This document shows, piece after piece, positions 15,301 to 30,300 of a DNA stretch of 64,000 bases. The position numbers and the translations under genes are program-made. A model generated the notes under the pieces. The model was not told where the DNA came from. It saw only the letters and a program-made list of their open reading frames with translations, and searched no databases. Position 1 is the first letter of the stretch, and every line of letters begins with the position of its first letter. Location of the stretch: NCBI RefSeq assembly GCF_910592395.1, contig NC_088309.1, positions 5,396,501 to 5,460,500 on the forward strand. The letters run 5' to 3'. This stretch comes from Lineus longissimus (taxonomy: Eukaryota; Nemertea; Pilidiophora; Heteronemertea; Lineidae).

Positions 15301-18300
15301 ACAACAGTAACGATTCAGGTTTACCGACCGACTGGCACCCTGAACCAATATAGCGTTGTAGCAGAGGAGACCATCATACCAGAATCTACAGGCATAAGCT
15401 TGGTAAGCAAAACCCATCGCAATTGATGAGGTACATAATTTAACTCTATTGTATTCAGAACAAAGTCTGATAATTGTGATACAACTTAAATTCTTAAATC
15501 CAATGACGGAGAGTAATCTAACTCGATGGCCTCTTAATGATCTCCCCCATTATACCTAGGATCTACCGTTATGAATTACATCTCACGTGTCCAACCTCTT
15601 ATTTAAAAGGTATACCCAAAAACAAAGATTGAGCTTCAAGACGGCGACAGAATTGGCTTCATCACAAACGATTTCGGAACAATCGCTTACAATAATGGCG
15701 ATGATGTCGTATCCGTAACTGCCCTTGGTTCTGCCGTGGCACCAGCGCCAGGCGATACCATCCTGGTACCAGATGTCGTCAACAGGACTTTCTCCCTTTC
15801 TGTAACAGTGGAATCATTTGACCCGACCGAAAGCAGTAAGTTTACATCTTGGCACAGCCTACTCACCACATTTTACAGAAATATCCACGAGCCAATTACA
15901 AGTATCGATACTAATTGTCTTTCACTTACTTCTAAATTAGTTATCTCTTCTAACCGTACCTAATCATTTTAGCTTGTCAGTAGTTGTGTAAGGAGCTGCC
16001 ATTCACTTGATGGCAATTATTTGGTGACTTCTAACTTGATGAACACTGCTGTATCTTTCATGTGAGTGGTTTTAAGTTGACGAAGAAGTTATCGCTCTTT
16101 TTTTATTCTAGACAATTATTTCAACAATTATTTTCAGTTTCAAACAATGGTGGCAACCTACCAATTCAAGATGGATCAGCAGGATTACCCTACAACAACA
16201 CAATCTACATCATGGTGGAACAACCACTGGCTGCAGGTCGTATGGTGTCCCTGCAAGTGTATGCCAAATCAACGTCAACGATCGAGTTTCTGATTTGGAA
16301 ACTTTCTGGAGACTGGTCGGATTATAACAGTCAGAAATTTATACTCGAAAGTGTGTTTGAGTGGTCGCCTCCAAATGCGGGATATCACAGGGTAAATATA
16401 GCTTTCACATATCTCTTGCCAGTTCACATTCAACAACATAAAATTGTCACTTGGCGGTGATCAGCTATCTTGAGTCAAATAACAAAATTTGGTTTTACCC
16501 TTAGTTTCCCTATGTAAAAAAACAAGCAATATGTGAAAAGTAAAAGACTTAAGGTTTTTTAATCACTTTTCTTATTCAGATTGTATTCCAAAGCCCACTG
16601 GCGCTAGGTGGCGGCGAATTTCTTGGCTTCCTGGTCAAAGGTAGCAATGACATCGCCACCATCAACAAGGTTGGCAATGTTCTTGGTGTACTAGAACTCG
16701 GGTCCTCTTCTCTTCCTGATTTTGGAGAAACCATTACAATCTCAGAGTGGGTGGAAAAGAGAGTATCACTGGCGCCTGATGTCCGTAAGTTATTCCTTAT
16801 TTTTTGTTTACCAATCACAATGCAAAAGGTTTATTGGTAGGATCAAAGTTCTGTCTCACTATCTCGATGAGACTTATTTCTGGCGGCGGATAATCAGTCA
16901 AGCTATCCTTGGTTTTTCTCCGGAATTGTTCGGATTTGAAGCTACTGCAGATCTCATGACAAATGATGGTGGCAGAAAATGACTACATCCTGCACCTCAC
17001 GAGAGTTATATTCCAACAGTTAATGTTTAGCACAATATCATAACAATCTAAATTCATGAATTACAGTGATAGATGGTCCTCAGCCCACTCAAACTCCAAC
17101 AACTGACAATGGTGAGTGATTGCTTTCGGCATAGTATTCTTTATGACCAACTAGCTTCACGCAACCTAAGCCTCAGACCTTCACCATCTTTGGCCCTTCC
17201 ATTGTTGTTACATCGTATTCCAACCATTTATTGAAAGATACGATGCTTCTAGTCGACATTGCTTCATGGTTACACTAAGGGATTCACCGTCAAACAAACC
17301 TATGAGTAGTCGCAAGTTCTGTCGGCCTGACGGTAATCAAGTCATATTTTACCATGTTTACAGTTATTGGTTATCCCTCTGAAGATGGTTCACCCGGCCC
17401 CTTTGATCCACGCACATATATTATGACATCAGAGCCAGTCCCACAACAAGCCCGGCTTGTGAACTTCAAACTTTTTGCAAAGGAAAGAAGCCCAGTTTAC
17501 CTACAGATCTGGAGGAAGACGAACGCAAATGATGTCTCAGATGACACTTACACAGTTGTGCACAATCAGCAGTACGTGCCAACACAATCAGACCAGGAGC
17601 TTGTGGTAAGCATTGCGATTCTCAAAAGAAAGTTGCAGTATGAAGTCAAATTCCTTTCCAATTTTAAGGATGACTTGGATTATCAATCGATCGTGCTTAC
17701 AATTGTCTTTAGTGAACTCGATAAGTTTGGTTTTATCCATTTATTGATGTTCCACTTCTGCAATACCGGTAGTAACTCTTCAACATGTAGACACTAGTTG
17801 AGATGATCTTTTTTTTCCAGATCCCACCATCTTCGGAAGTCATGCTTCAAGCTGGCGACATGATTGGGTTCACTTTAAGTGATTTTGCTGGTACTATCGC
17901 AGTGAACCATGTCTCCCCATCTGATGGTTATCGATATGTCTATAGAGCTGACGGCAGGATTCCCTTTCCCACTTACAATTACAGCATGCCTCTGTTGACG
18001 GCAACAGACAGGTTTTCCTATTCGATTGAGACTGGTAAGAGACATTTAAATAGAGTAGTGTTGCTTCTCTTTAAGAGGCCTCCTTCTTTTTGAGAGGTAT
18101 CATTATACTCGGAATTTGCTCGACTCTCACTCATTCGATCATGCAACTTGATTTTTCAATGTCAGCTATCACAAGTCAAAGTCGTGATTCATTCATGTTT
18201 GCTGTTGTATAGCTTGCTTATTTTGAAATTGAAGTACCACTTTTCTACTTGTTCGCTTCCAGAAACCTTCGGTAATCCTCTTGTTGATGGTAAGCCCGAT

Positions 18301-21300
18301 GACGACCACAGGTTCGTGCACATCCTGCAAGGCTACATCCCTCCCGCAGGAACAGTCAAGACGTTTAATGCCTACTTCAAAAGAACTACAACGGTAACGA
18401 TTCAGGTTTACCGACCGACTGGCACACTGAACCAATATAACGTTGTAGCAGAGGAGGCCATCATACCAGAATCTACAGGCATCAGCTTGGTAAGCAAAAC
18501 CCATCGCAATTGATGAGGTTTATAATTTAACTCTATTGTATTCAGAAGAAAGTCTGATAATTGTGATACAACTTAAATTCTTAAATCCAACGAAAAATCT
18601 CTATGGGGACGGAGGGTAATCTATTTCGAAGGTCTCTTAATGATCTCCCCCATCATACCTATGATCTACCGTTATGAATTACATCTCACGTGTCCCCAAC
18701 CTCTTATTTAAAGATCTACCCAAAAACCAAGATTGAGATTCGAGACGGTGACAGAATTGGCTTCATCACAAAAGATTTCGGAACAATCGCTTACAATAAT
18801 GGCGATGATGTCGTATCCGTAACTGACCTTGGTTCTGCCGTGGCGCCAGCGCCAGGCGATACCATCCTGGTACCAGATGTCGTCAATAGGACTTTCTCCC
18901 TTTCTGTAACAGTGGAATCATTTAACCCGGCCGAAAGCAGTAAGTTTACATCTTGGCACAGCCTGTTCACCACATTTGACAGACATTCCCACAATTCAAT
19001 TTCAAGTATCGATACTAATTCGTATTTAAACTAGTTATCTCTTCAAACCGTGCCTAATCATTTTAGCTTGTCAGATGTAGTTGGGTAAGGAGCTGCCATT
19101 CACTTGATGGCTCTTATTTGGTAACCTTTAACTTGATATACACTGGTGTATCTTTCATGTGAGTGGTTTTAAGTTGTCGAAGAAGTTATCGCTTTTTTAT
19201 TCTAGACATCTATTTCAACAATTATTTTCAGTTTCAAACAATGGTGGCAACCTACCTATTCAAGATGGATCAGCTGGATTACCCTACAACAACACAATCT
19301 ACATCATGGTGGAACAACCACTGGCTGCAGGTCGTATGGTGTCCCTGCAAGTGTATGCCAAATCAACGTCAACCATCGAGTTTCAGATTTGGAAACTTTC
19401 TGGAGAAGTGTCGGATTATAACAGTCAGAAATTTATACTCGAAAGTGTGTTTAAGTGGTCGCCTCCATCTGCGGGATATCACAGGGTAAATATAGCTTCC
19501 ACATATCTCTTGCCAGTTCAAATTCAACTACATAAAATTGTCACTTGGCCGTGGACACCGATATTGAGTCAAATAACATAATTGGGTTTTACCCTTAGTT
19601 TCCCTTTGTAAAAAAAACGACCCATATGGCAGAAGTAAAAGACTAAAGGTTTTTTAATCACTTTTCTTATTTAGATTGTATTCCAAAGCCCACTGGCGCT
19701 AGGTGGCGGCGAATTCCTTGGCTTTATGGTCAAAGGTAGCAATGACATCGCCACCATCAACCAGGTTGGCAATGTTCTTGGTGTACTAGAACTCGGGTCC
19801 TCTTCTTTTCCTGATTTTGGAGAAAACATTACAATCTCAGAGTGGGTGGAAAAAAGAGTATCACTGGCGCCTGATGTCCGTAAGTTATTCCTTAATTTTT
19901 GTTTACCATTCACTGTGCGAAAGGTTTTTGTTAGGATCAAAGTTCTGTCTCACTTGCTCGATGAGACTTATTTTGGGCGGCAGCTACTCAGTCAAGCTAT
20001 GCTTGGTTTTTCTTCGGAACTGTTGGGATTCGAAGCTACTGCAGATCTCATGACAAATGATGGTGGCAGAAAATGACTACATCCTGCACCTCGCGAGATA
20101 TATTCCAACAGTTAGAGTTATTGTTTAGCGCAATATCATAACAATCTAAATTCATGCATTACAGTGATAGATGGTCCTCAGCCCACGCAAACTCCAACAT
20201 CTGACAATGGTGAGTGATACCTTCGGCATAGTATTCTTTATGACTATTAACTACCTTCGAGAGAGAAAAGCTATTCACGCAACCTAAGTTTCAGACCTTC
20301 TCCATCGATGGCCCTTCCATTATTGTTACATCGTATTCCAACCATTTATTGAAAGCATGAGATGCTTCTAGTCGACCATGCTTCATGGTTACACTAAGGG
20401 ATTCACCGTCAAACAAACCTACGAGTAGTCGCAAGTTCTGTCGGCCTGACGGTAATCAAGCCATATTTTACCATGTTTACAGTTATTGGTTATCCCTCTG
20501 AAGATGGTTCACCCGGCCCTTTTGATCCACGCACATATATTATGACATCAGAGCCAGTTCCACAACAAGCCCGGCTTGTGAACTTCAAACTTTTTGCAAA
20601 GGAAAGAAGCCCAGTTTACCTACAGATCTGGAGGAAGACGAACGCAAATGATGTCTCAGATGACACTTACACAGTTGTGCACAATCAGCAGTACGTGCCA
20701 ACACAATCAGACCAGGAGCTTGTGGTAAGCATTGCGATTCTCAAAAGAAAGTTGCAGTATGAAGTCAAATTCCTTTCCAATTTTAAGGATGACTTGGATT
20801 ATCAATCTATCGTGCTTACAATTGTCTTTAGTGAACTCGATAGGTTTGGTTTTATCCATTTATTGATGTTCCACTTCTGCAATACTGGTAGTAACTCTTC
20901 AAAATGTAGACACTAGTTGAGATGATCTTTTTTTTCCAGATCCCACCATCTTCGGAAGTCATGCTTCAAGCTGGCGACATGATTGGGTTCACTTTAAGTG
21001 ATTTTGCTGGTACTATCGCAGTGAACCATGTCTCCCCATCTGATGGTTATCGATATGTCTATAGAGCTGACGGCAGGATTCCCTTTCCCACTTACAATTA
21101 CAGCATGCCTCTGTTGACGGCAACAGACAGGTTTTCCTATTCGATTGAGACTGGTAAGAGACATTTAAATAGAGTAGTGTTGCTTCTCTTTAAGAGGCCT
21201 CCTTCTTTTTGAGAGGTATCATTATACTCGGAATTTGCTCGACTCACACTCACTCGATCATGAAACTTGATTTTTCAATGTCAGCTATCACAAGTCAAAG

Positions 21301-24300
21301 TCGTGATTCATTCATGTTTGCTGTTGTACAGCTTGCTTATTTTGAAATTGAAGTACCACTTTTCTACTTATTCGCTTCCAGAAACCTTCGGTAATCCTCT
21401 TGTTGATGGTAAGCCCGATGACGACCACAGGTTCGTGCACATCCTGCAGGGCTACATCCCTCCCGCAGGAACAGTAAAGACGTTTAATGCCTACTTCAAA
21501 AGAACTACAACAGTTACGATTCAGGTTTACCGACCGACTGGCACACTGAACCAATATAACGTTGTAGCAGAGGAGGCCATCATACCAGAATCTACAGGCA
21601 TCAGCTTGGTAAGCAAAACCCATCGCAATTGATGAGGTTTATAATTTAAGTCTATTGTATTCAGAAGAAAGTCTGATAATTGTGATACAACTTAAATTCT
21701 TAAATCCAACGAAAAATATCCATGGGGACGGAGGGTAATCTATTTCGAAGGTCTCTTAATGATCTCCCCCATCATACCTATGATCTACCGTTATGAATTA
21801 CATCTCACGTGTCCCCAACCTCTTATTTAAAGATCTACCCAAAAACCAAGATTGAGCTTCGAGACGGTGACAGAATTGGCTTCATCACAAAAGATTTCGG
21901 AACAATCGCTTACAATAATGGCGATGATGTCGTATCCGTAACTGACCTTGGTTCTGCCGTGGCGCCAGCGCCAGGCGATACCATCCTGGTACCAGATGTC
22001 GTCAATAGGACTTTCTCCCTTTCTGTAACAGTGGAATCATTTAACCCGGCCGAAAGCAGTAAGTTTACATCTTGGCACAGCCTGTTCACCACATTTGACA
22101 GACATTCCCACAATTCAATTTCAAGTATCGATACTAATTCGTATTTAAACTAGTTATCTCTTCAAACTGTGCCTAATCATTTTAGCTTGTCAGATGTAGT
22201 TGGGTAAGGAGCTGCCATTCACTTGATGGCTCTTATTTGGTAACCTTTAACTTGATATACACTGGTGTATCTTTCATGTGAGTGGTTTTAAGTTGTCGAA
22301 GAAGTTATCGCTTTTTTATTCTAGACATCTATTTCAACAATTATTTTCAGTTTCAAACAATGGTGGCAACCTACCTATTCAAGATGGATCAGCTGGATTA
22401 CCCTACAACAACACAATCTACATCATGGTGGAACAACCACTGGCTGCAGGTCGTATGGTGTCCCTGCAAGTGTATGCCAAATCAACGTCAACCATCGAGT
22501 TTCAGATTTGGAAACTTTCTGGAGAAGTGTCGGATTATAACAGTCAGAAATTTATACTCGAAAGTGTGTTTGAGTGGTCGCCTCCATCTGCGGGATATCA
22601 CAGGGTAAATATAGCTTTTACATATCTCTTGCCAGTTCACATTCAACAACACAAAATTGTCACTTGGCGGTGATCACCTATCTTGGGTCAAATAACAGAA
22701 TTGGGTTTTACCCTTAATAGTTTCCCTATGTAAAAAAACGAGCAATATGTGAAAAGTAAAAGACTGAAGGTTTTTTAATCACTTTTCTTATTCAGATTGT
22801 ATTCCAAAGCCCACTGGCGCTAGATGGCGGCGAATTCCTTGGCTTTATGGTCAAAGGTAGCAATCACTTTGCCACGACCAACCAGGTTGGCAATGTTCTT
22901 GGTGTACTGGAACTCGGGTCCTCTTCTCTTCCTGATTTTGGAGAAACCATTACAGTCTCAGAGTGGGTGGAAAAGAGAGTATCACTGGCACCTGACGTCC
23001 GTAAGTTATTCCTTATTTTTTGTTTACCAATCACAATGCAAAAGGTTTTTGGTAGGATCAAAGTTCTGTCTCACTTGCTCGATGAGACTTATTTTGGGCG
23101 ACAGATACTCAGTCAAGCTATCCTTGGTTTTTCTCCGGAATTGTTGGGATTCGAAGCTACTGCAGATCTCATGACAAGTGATGGTGGCAGAAAATGACTA
23201 CATCCTGCACCTCGCGAGAGTAATTGATTTTGGAGAAACCATTACAATCTCAGAGTGGGTGGAAAAGAGAGTATCACTGGCGCCTGATGTCCGTAAGTTA
23301 TTCCTTAATTTTTGTTTACCATTCACGATGTGAAAGGTATAAAACTGAAGATCTGTTGATTAGAACGAGGCAAACAAGGCAACATTAATGCACCTATAGT
23401 GTTTTTATGGGAGTGAACAATCTAACTTAAACCTGATCTAGGTTTAAAATTTGTCGATTTTCTGAATTTCAGTGATCGATGATCCTCAGCCCACGAAAGC
23501 TACTCCATCAGAAAATGGTGAGTTATTCCGTCAGGCATACTTTTGATATTACAGTTCAGCAAAATACCAGATGTCCGTCAGCGTGGTTGACTTCAGCTGT
23601 AGAGGATTCTAATATAGTGTGTTTATTGCATGTGGCAGCCTCACTAATATTCATATTTTCTGAATGTTTGGAGAAGTTAAAACGTCTGTCAGCCTGATTG
23701 TCATAGTAATATGTCATAATACCTACTTTGCAGTTATTGGTTATCCATCTGTAGACGGTTCAGCAGGCCCCTCTGATCCGCGCACATACGTCATGACGTC
23801 TGAGCCTGTCCAACAACAAGCCCGGCTTGTGAACTTCAAGTTATTCGCCAAGGACACTCGCCCAGTTTACCTACAGATCTGGAGAAAGGCGAACGCAAAT
23901 GATGCCTTTGATGGCACTTACACAGTTGTTCACGCCCAGCAGTACGTACCCGCACAGACAGGACAGGAGCTCGTGGTGAGTAGCCCCCTTTTGCTTGAAA
24001 AAATTGATTCAGAAATACAGTAATTGTTAGAAAACCATCGGATGATGCCGGGATTTTTAAAATGTTACAGAAACCGTTTAAAGTTTAATCCTACGACAAC
24101 GAATTGTTCTCAAGAAGCAAAGCATTTCCCTTACATATAATCCAAATGCACCTACAACTAAGCCTCCTCCTCCTTCAGCTGATAATCAAACATTTTAAAA
24201 CTTTTTTCCTGCAGATCCCGCCATCTTTAGAAGTCATCCTGGAGAGCGGCGACTTGATTGGGTTCACCTTAACTGGTGCTGGAACCATCGCAGTCAACCA

Positions 24301-27300
24301 TGTCTCGCCATCTGATGGCTACAGATATGTCTACAGAGCTGAAGACATGGTACCTACTGCTGGTCAGGAGTATAGCATACCCGTGTTGACGGCAACAGAC
24401 AGGTTTTCCTATTCAATAGAAACAGGTAACCTATCGCTTACTAATTTATAAGTTACAGCTACGCATCTTCTCTTTAGCTATATAGAATTCCATTAAAAAT
24501 GTGAATGTCCTTAATACATGTAGATCAGAGAGGTGACCGCTATAAGACGTATCACTGTATGTATGTACAAATAAGATTACATCATGCACTTCAGGATTAT
24601 GTTGACTCGTGAGATTTTAGTCGAAATTACAAAAAGGGGGACTAAGTTTCACGTCCTTGGTCTCATTGACCAGTGATCAGGAACAACCTTCGTTCCAACT
24701 ACATTTTTGTAATTCATCAATTCTCTCCCATTTTCAGAAAAAATCATTGACACGTCAGTCTGTGCTGCTGCTGCTAATGACACGGGTAAGTCAAGAAGCA
24801 AATAATTTAACAACAAGCATTAAGGTTACTTGGTATTGCAGTTCGTGCAGCTTCCCTTCCTACCTAAGATGGCTAGGAAACAGTAGTTTCTATGTTAATC
24901 AAAGCACAGGCAAAACGATGAGAAGGTATCGGCAAAGGGGAAATTACCCTACGACTTTTGCCTCTAAGGGTCTTTGTAGTTGTGAACTTTATCAAGCTGG
25001 GTGCTCCGCTTTGGAAACAATTTTATTTGTTACTTTTCTCCACGTTTACTTTATATCATCATTTGTTTTTCAGTTGGAATCGTTGGTAATCCTGTCGTCC
25101 CTGGAAGAACATCAGCCAAGGAATCAGTTGTCTTCATCCTGTATGGTCTTCCAATTGAAGAACCATGCGGTGTCGTCTGCTACTTTGACGTCCATTTTGC
25201 CGAAGTCGGCACGGCACATTTACAGATCTGGCGACGTGATGTCGACAACGCGGAACCTGGTGTTTACACCTTAAAGGATGAGGTCGAGTACGAGTCAAAC
25301 CGGGCCAATGTAGCTCACAGGGTAAGCATGCTGTGTTCTTTCACTGCAAAAAAATTTTTCATCGTGAACTTATTCTTTTTTGCGCAGTTTGCTGGGTGGT
25401 AGTTTAAACCACGCTTCCACCTGTGCTGTGAGCTACTGCTCATTCCCGCGGACGAGATCCTTATTAAGCGTGATCCTGGTCAGAAGGATCCAGTTTTATT
25501 TGAAACAAATACCACAATTTTTCATTTTGTATCCTATTTGTTTCTTCAGGTGTGGGTAGCAAATCGTACCGAACCGATGCGATTTTCTCAAGGCGACTAC
25601 ATCGGTATCGCCTCGGAAGGCAAGGACGTCATAGCTTATAACTTTGCCCCCAATGTCCCAGGAAGTCAAACGCTCTACAGGAAGATAGCAGATGGCGAAC
25701 ATCTCCAAATAGATTCTAACTTCGACATCAATATTCGACTCCTTGTCTACAAGTTTTCTATACAAGTCAAGTACGCCAGTCGGGTGGAGCTGTGTGAGTA
25801 GACGATCATCGACTTGAAAGATTGGGTCATGCCTGCGACGCCCATAAAAGAGTTGGGTCTTGCCAATGACGTCCACATTTACTGTCTTACTCGGCACAAA
25901 GAAATTTAGGCCTCCGTCTTGCCAATGACGTTGTTCTCTCCTGTCTTACTAGGTACAAAATCGTTGAGGAACCCACTCGCTATGCGGAAATAAAATCATT
26001 GTTAACCCGAAGTGAGCCTAGCCAAAATGAAAATTATCATCTAAATCATGATTTAGATGGTATTTAATCGCTATCACAAAATAAAACTGCAAGACACGGG
26101 TTACTCTGACCATCATGTAAGACATGTAACATCTGATTTTTTTGTTATAGTCGCTGTTACTATTGCAATTTCCTTTCATTTAGGTTATGATCAGTCAGCA
26201 ACTACCACCGCACCATCGCCTACATCTACTGCCGCACCATCACCTACATCAACTGCCGCACCCGTGGAGACAACAGCCGCTACCAATCCAGAGACCACCG
26301 CTCTGCCAACAACAACAGTCACCACACCAGCGCCGACTAAAGAAGCAACCAAAGCACCTACTACCGAAGCAGTGACAACCGCACCGGGTAAATGTCAATC
26401 CCTTATCTTTTCTTTTGAAGAACCTGCAGTCTTTGTTGATGTGTTTGTGCCTAATATCTCTCTCTTCCGACCTTGAATCCTGTGTACGTTCCTTGATATT
26501 TCCCAATAATTTCGTCTGTCATGTCACTTACATGTATCTCGTGTTGACTGGTCGTTCATGTGAATTGATGCATTGATGCATTGGAATATTTTCGGCCTTG
26601 CTTTTTAAAGCGATTCCGTGAGCTACTGTAACCAATGCCTTTTCATCTTTCCTTTTTCAGGAGCAGAAGAATTTGGTACACCACTGGACGCACCCAAGGA
26701 ACCGGGTCTGGATGGCAATAACACGTTCATCATGGATGCAAACCTGACAACTGGTTATCTGTACAAGTTCAGCGTCTTCCTCAACACAACTGATCCTGTA
26801 GTCTTCCAGATCTTCCGACCCGACCCGAATGATCCCAGTGTCCTGAATGTCGTATACGAGATTGGACCGTTCCAGGCTCCTTATGCTCCAGGCTACTTTG
26901 ATGTAAGTACGGTTCAACCGATACGTTCATGACGTTTGTGTTAACTTTGAAAAGAGCTTATAATGTAACGAAAGATGTAACTAGGAAAGTGTGTTTTTTC
27001 TGGTTTGATTGATGAATTGGTCGATGTGGTTATTTGAAATGTGTCTTCTTCAGATCTACGCCGAGTTGCCAAGCCCGTCCGCCCGAAGGCGCCGCCGATC
27101 TACAGCAGGTTTCCTTGTACTGCCGGGAGACAAGATAGGTTTCACCGTGCTCGGCCGCAATCCTATGGCATCTACGCCCGGGACGGGATCAAACGTCCTC
27201 ATTGTTCCTGCAGGCAGTGGTTCTTCCGTGAGCACGGCAGGAGTTACCCCATCGAGTGGAAGCTACGTCCTTAATGTTAAGATTAGTAAGTGTGCTTTAT

Positions 27301-30300
27301 ACTTTCCTTTGAATTTTCAGAGGCTCTCTGCTTCTGGCCCGTCTTCTTATTTTTTGTTGCCTGCTTTTTTATTTGTATATGAAACGAAAGGAATGATCCA
27401 AGAGACGCCTTGAGAATTCGATTTTGACATTAAACTTCCTCTACTCTTATCTGCCGTAGGTCGAAATGGCCATGGGGTCGATATTAGGTAACTTCAGAAG
27501 AATGCATTTTCATTTCCTCTTTTTTCCACAGGTCCAGTTCCGTTGCCAATTCCTCAAACTACTAAACAACCGGTTGTGACGACGTCAGCAGCAACCCAAC
27601 CACCCGAAGCGACAACACCATGGCCTGGACAGACCACAACAAAGCTGACAACGTCTGTGATAATACAGACTTCAGCTTCCGTGACAACCACAGAAGTACC
27701 TGTGACTACCACAGAAGTACCTGTGACTACTGACAGACCATCATCAACAACAGTGGTGACCATGCCAACAACAACTGACTGGGATGGTAAGTGATGAATT
27801 TCCCCTTGTACACACCAAGATCCGTTGGTTTGATCGCTGAAACCGCTTGAAACACGCTACCCCCACACGCCTATCAACTGTTACGCTGTGCATGAAACTT
27901 GCCGCAGTATATATTGGTGAACAAGTTACTGTCAGAAAAATATATAAAGGTTGCAGAGAACATTTTTTGGAATAACGTTAGTATTGCATCTTCTCTATTT
28001 GTAACTTGTGTTAGAACTTGAAATACCTTTGCGTACCTTTTATCATACCCTCACACAAATGATATCATTCCAGTAAAGAGAACAGAAATTCACAAACAGT
28101 CCACACAATGATTTCCTAGATGAATACGTTATTTCCTCCTTTTTCAGTCAAGAGAATAGGCAATACTGTATTTGAGGGAGGCGACGCTATCTCAGAATCA
28201 AACATGGTGCATATCTTCCGTGGTTACAGTCTGCCACCAGGCTGGGTCTTCAGGTTCGAGATGTACCTCAGTGCCACTGATCCGCTCAAGTTACAGATAT
28301 GGAGACCAAATCCAACCGAAAGCTCCGAATTCAGTCTTGTTGGCGAGATGGACTTCTTTGCCGAAGATGGTGCTGGATTGTACAGTGTAAGTATAGGACG
28401 AATGCTAGATCATCTAACAAGTATCTTTCCATTTGATACATATCCATCCACGATACCAAAACAAAATGTTCAAAGCTTGCATGTCAATAAAAACTATGGT
28501 CATTTTGATGGATCCGTCTTACTCTTTCAACAGGCATATCCAAACGAGACAGACGCAATCCAGGTGAAGAGTGGTGATAAGCTAGGCTTTGCCTTCCTCG
28601 GGAACAACCCGCTCTATGCTAGGAGGACAGGTTCTTCACTTGCTTCGGACATTGGTGTAATAGACTTGGATATAATCAGTTACCCATCCATCGGAGAGAA
28701 GACTAGCCTGACTGGTGTCTCCTTCAATGAGGAGTTCCCGCTGGCAGTGGAAATAGGTGAGCCCGTTTTCATACACCGAAGATGTTTAGATTTCTTGACA
28801 TAATGTCACAGAAAGATATCTTGCTGGTCCAAATGCATCTTCATGTAGTATTATGAGGTTCCTGGCTCACTTGTAAGATGACAAGATAAAGCCCAACTCA
28901 AAATTAGTTACCTTAGTTGAAGTTAACTTGATGAAAATCTGCATTAAGCTTATGCATGGAGAAGGTGATCAATGAGGAAAAGGAAGGGAACCTGTATGGA
29001 GAGGGAAGTTGCATCTTAAGCTATAATTTCAATAGATGATTGCTCGTTCTACTGGAATAAGTCAAGTTCCCATTTCTATTTCAGCCAAGGATTATTTACC
29101 TCCACTGACGCCAGCACCACTAACGGTGGTAACAATTGGAAACTCTATTAAGAATGGAACCCGAGGAACGGATGGGAATAGTACCTATATCCTTGATCAT
29201 GCCCTGCCCAGCGGATTTGTTTATAAGTTCAACGTCTTCCTGGAAACCACGGACCCTGTGCTCTTACAGGTGTTCAGACCACAGGGTGGCAATGAGTATA
29301 AGTTGATCAACGAAATAGAGGCAGTGGCTCTATATGGTCCTGGTGAATATAGGGTAAGTTGGAAACACATTGTACCAAGCAGATTTTTTATATCTTCTGA
29401 ACCTTTATAGCTGTTTATTTGCTTGGGGTCTAATTACAATATGTTTTCTGTTACAGATATACCCAACACCTGAAAATCCCTTTGCTGTACAGACGAATGA
29501 CAGAATAGGTTTTACCACGCTTGGCACAAATCCGATGACGTACGAGATCGTGCCTGGTACGATTGTCTACCACATGAGGCAATTCAACAGCAGGCCTCTA
29601 GTTGGAGAAACCATCTCATCCACCGGACAGGACTTCGTCTTCAAATATGCTCTTAATGCAGATATTTGTAAGTGAATACGTTTTTTGCTAGGTGTTACAT
29701 TTCAATGAAAATAATATGGCTTATTTTTATGAACTGTTGTCGATATTTCTATTGCACCACCCGAGACACCCGACAGCCTAACACCCGACTGTGAGAGTGT
29801 GCAGATTCACAACTCAAACCTGTCAGCCGTATTTGGGGAAAAAAGGCAAAGCAATGCTTTGGGTTCCTCTTTTGTATCTACCAATAAACGAATCATCTTC
29901 TTTCTTCTAGCCTCAAGCTACATTGAACCACCAATCGGGCCAATAGGACCAGCCGGACCGAATGGATCAGCCGGACCTGTCGGTGTCCAGGGAGAGCAGG
30001 GCCCGCAGGGAAGCGTCGGCGAGAGGGGTGACATTGGCCCAGATGGATCAAGGGTAAGCATCATAAGGCACATAAGTGCTATATTTGACTGGGTCAGCGC
30101 TGTTGGTTCGTTTTTCTAATGAAATGCCATTGCAGAGCTGCGCTCGTTGCTTTCATTCTTCAGGATTAGCAAGGCTGCTCCCAGATGAAATCAATTCATG
30201 ACTCCTGATGACAAACTTTCGCATCACTAGGAATTTTCCTTATAACATACTGATTATTTTCAGGGAATAACTGGCCTCCAAGGTTCTGTAGGAGACCAGG

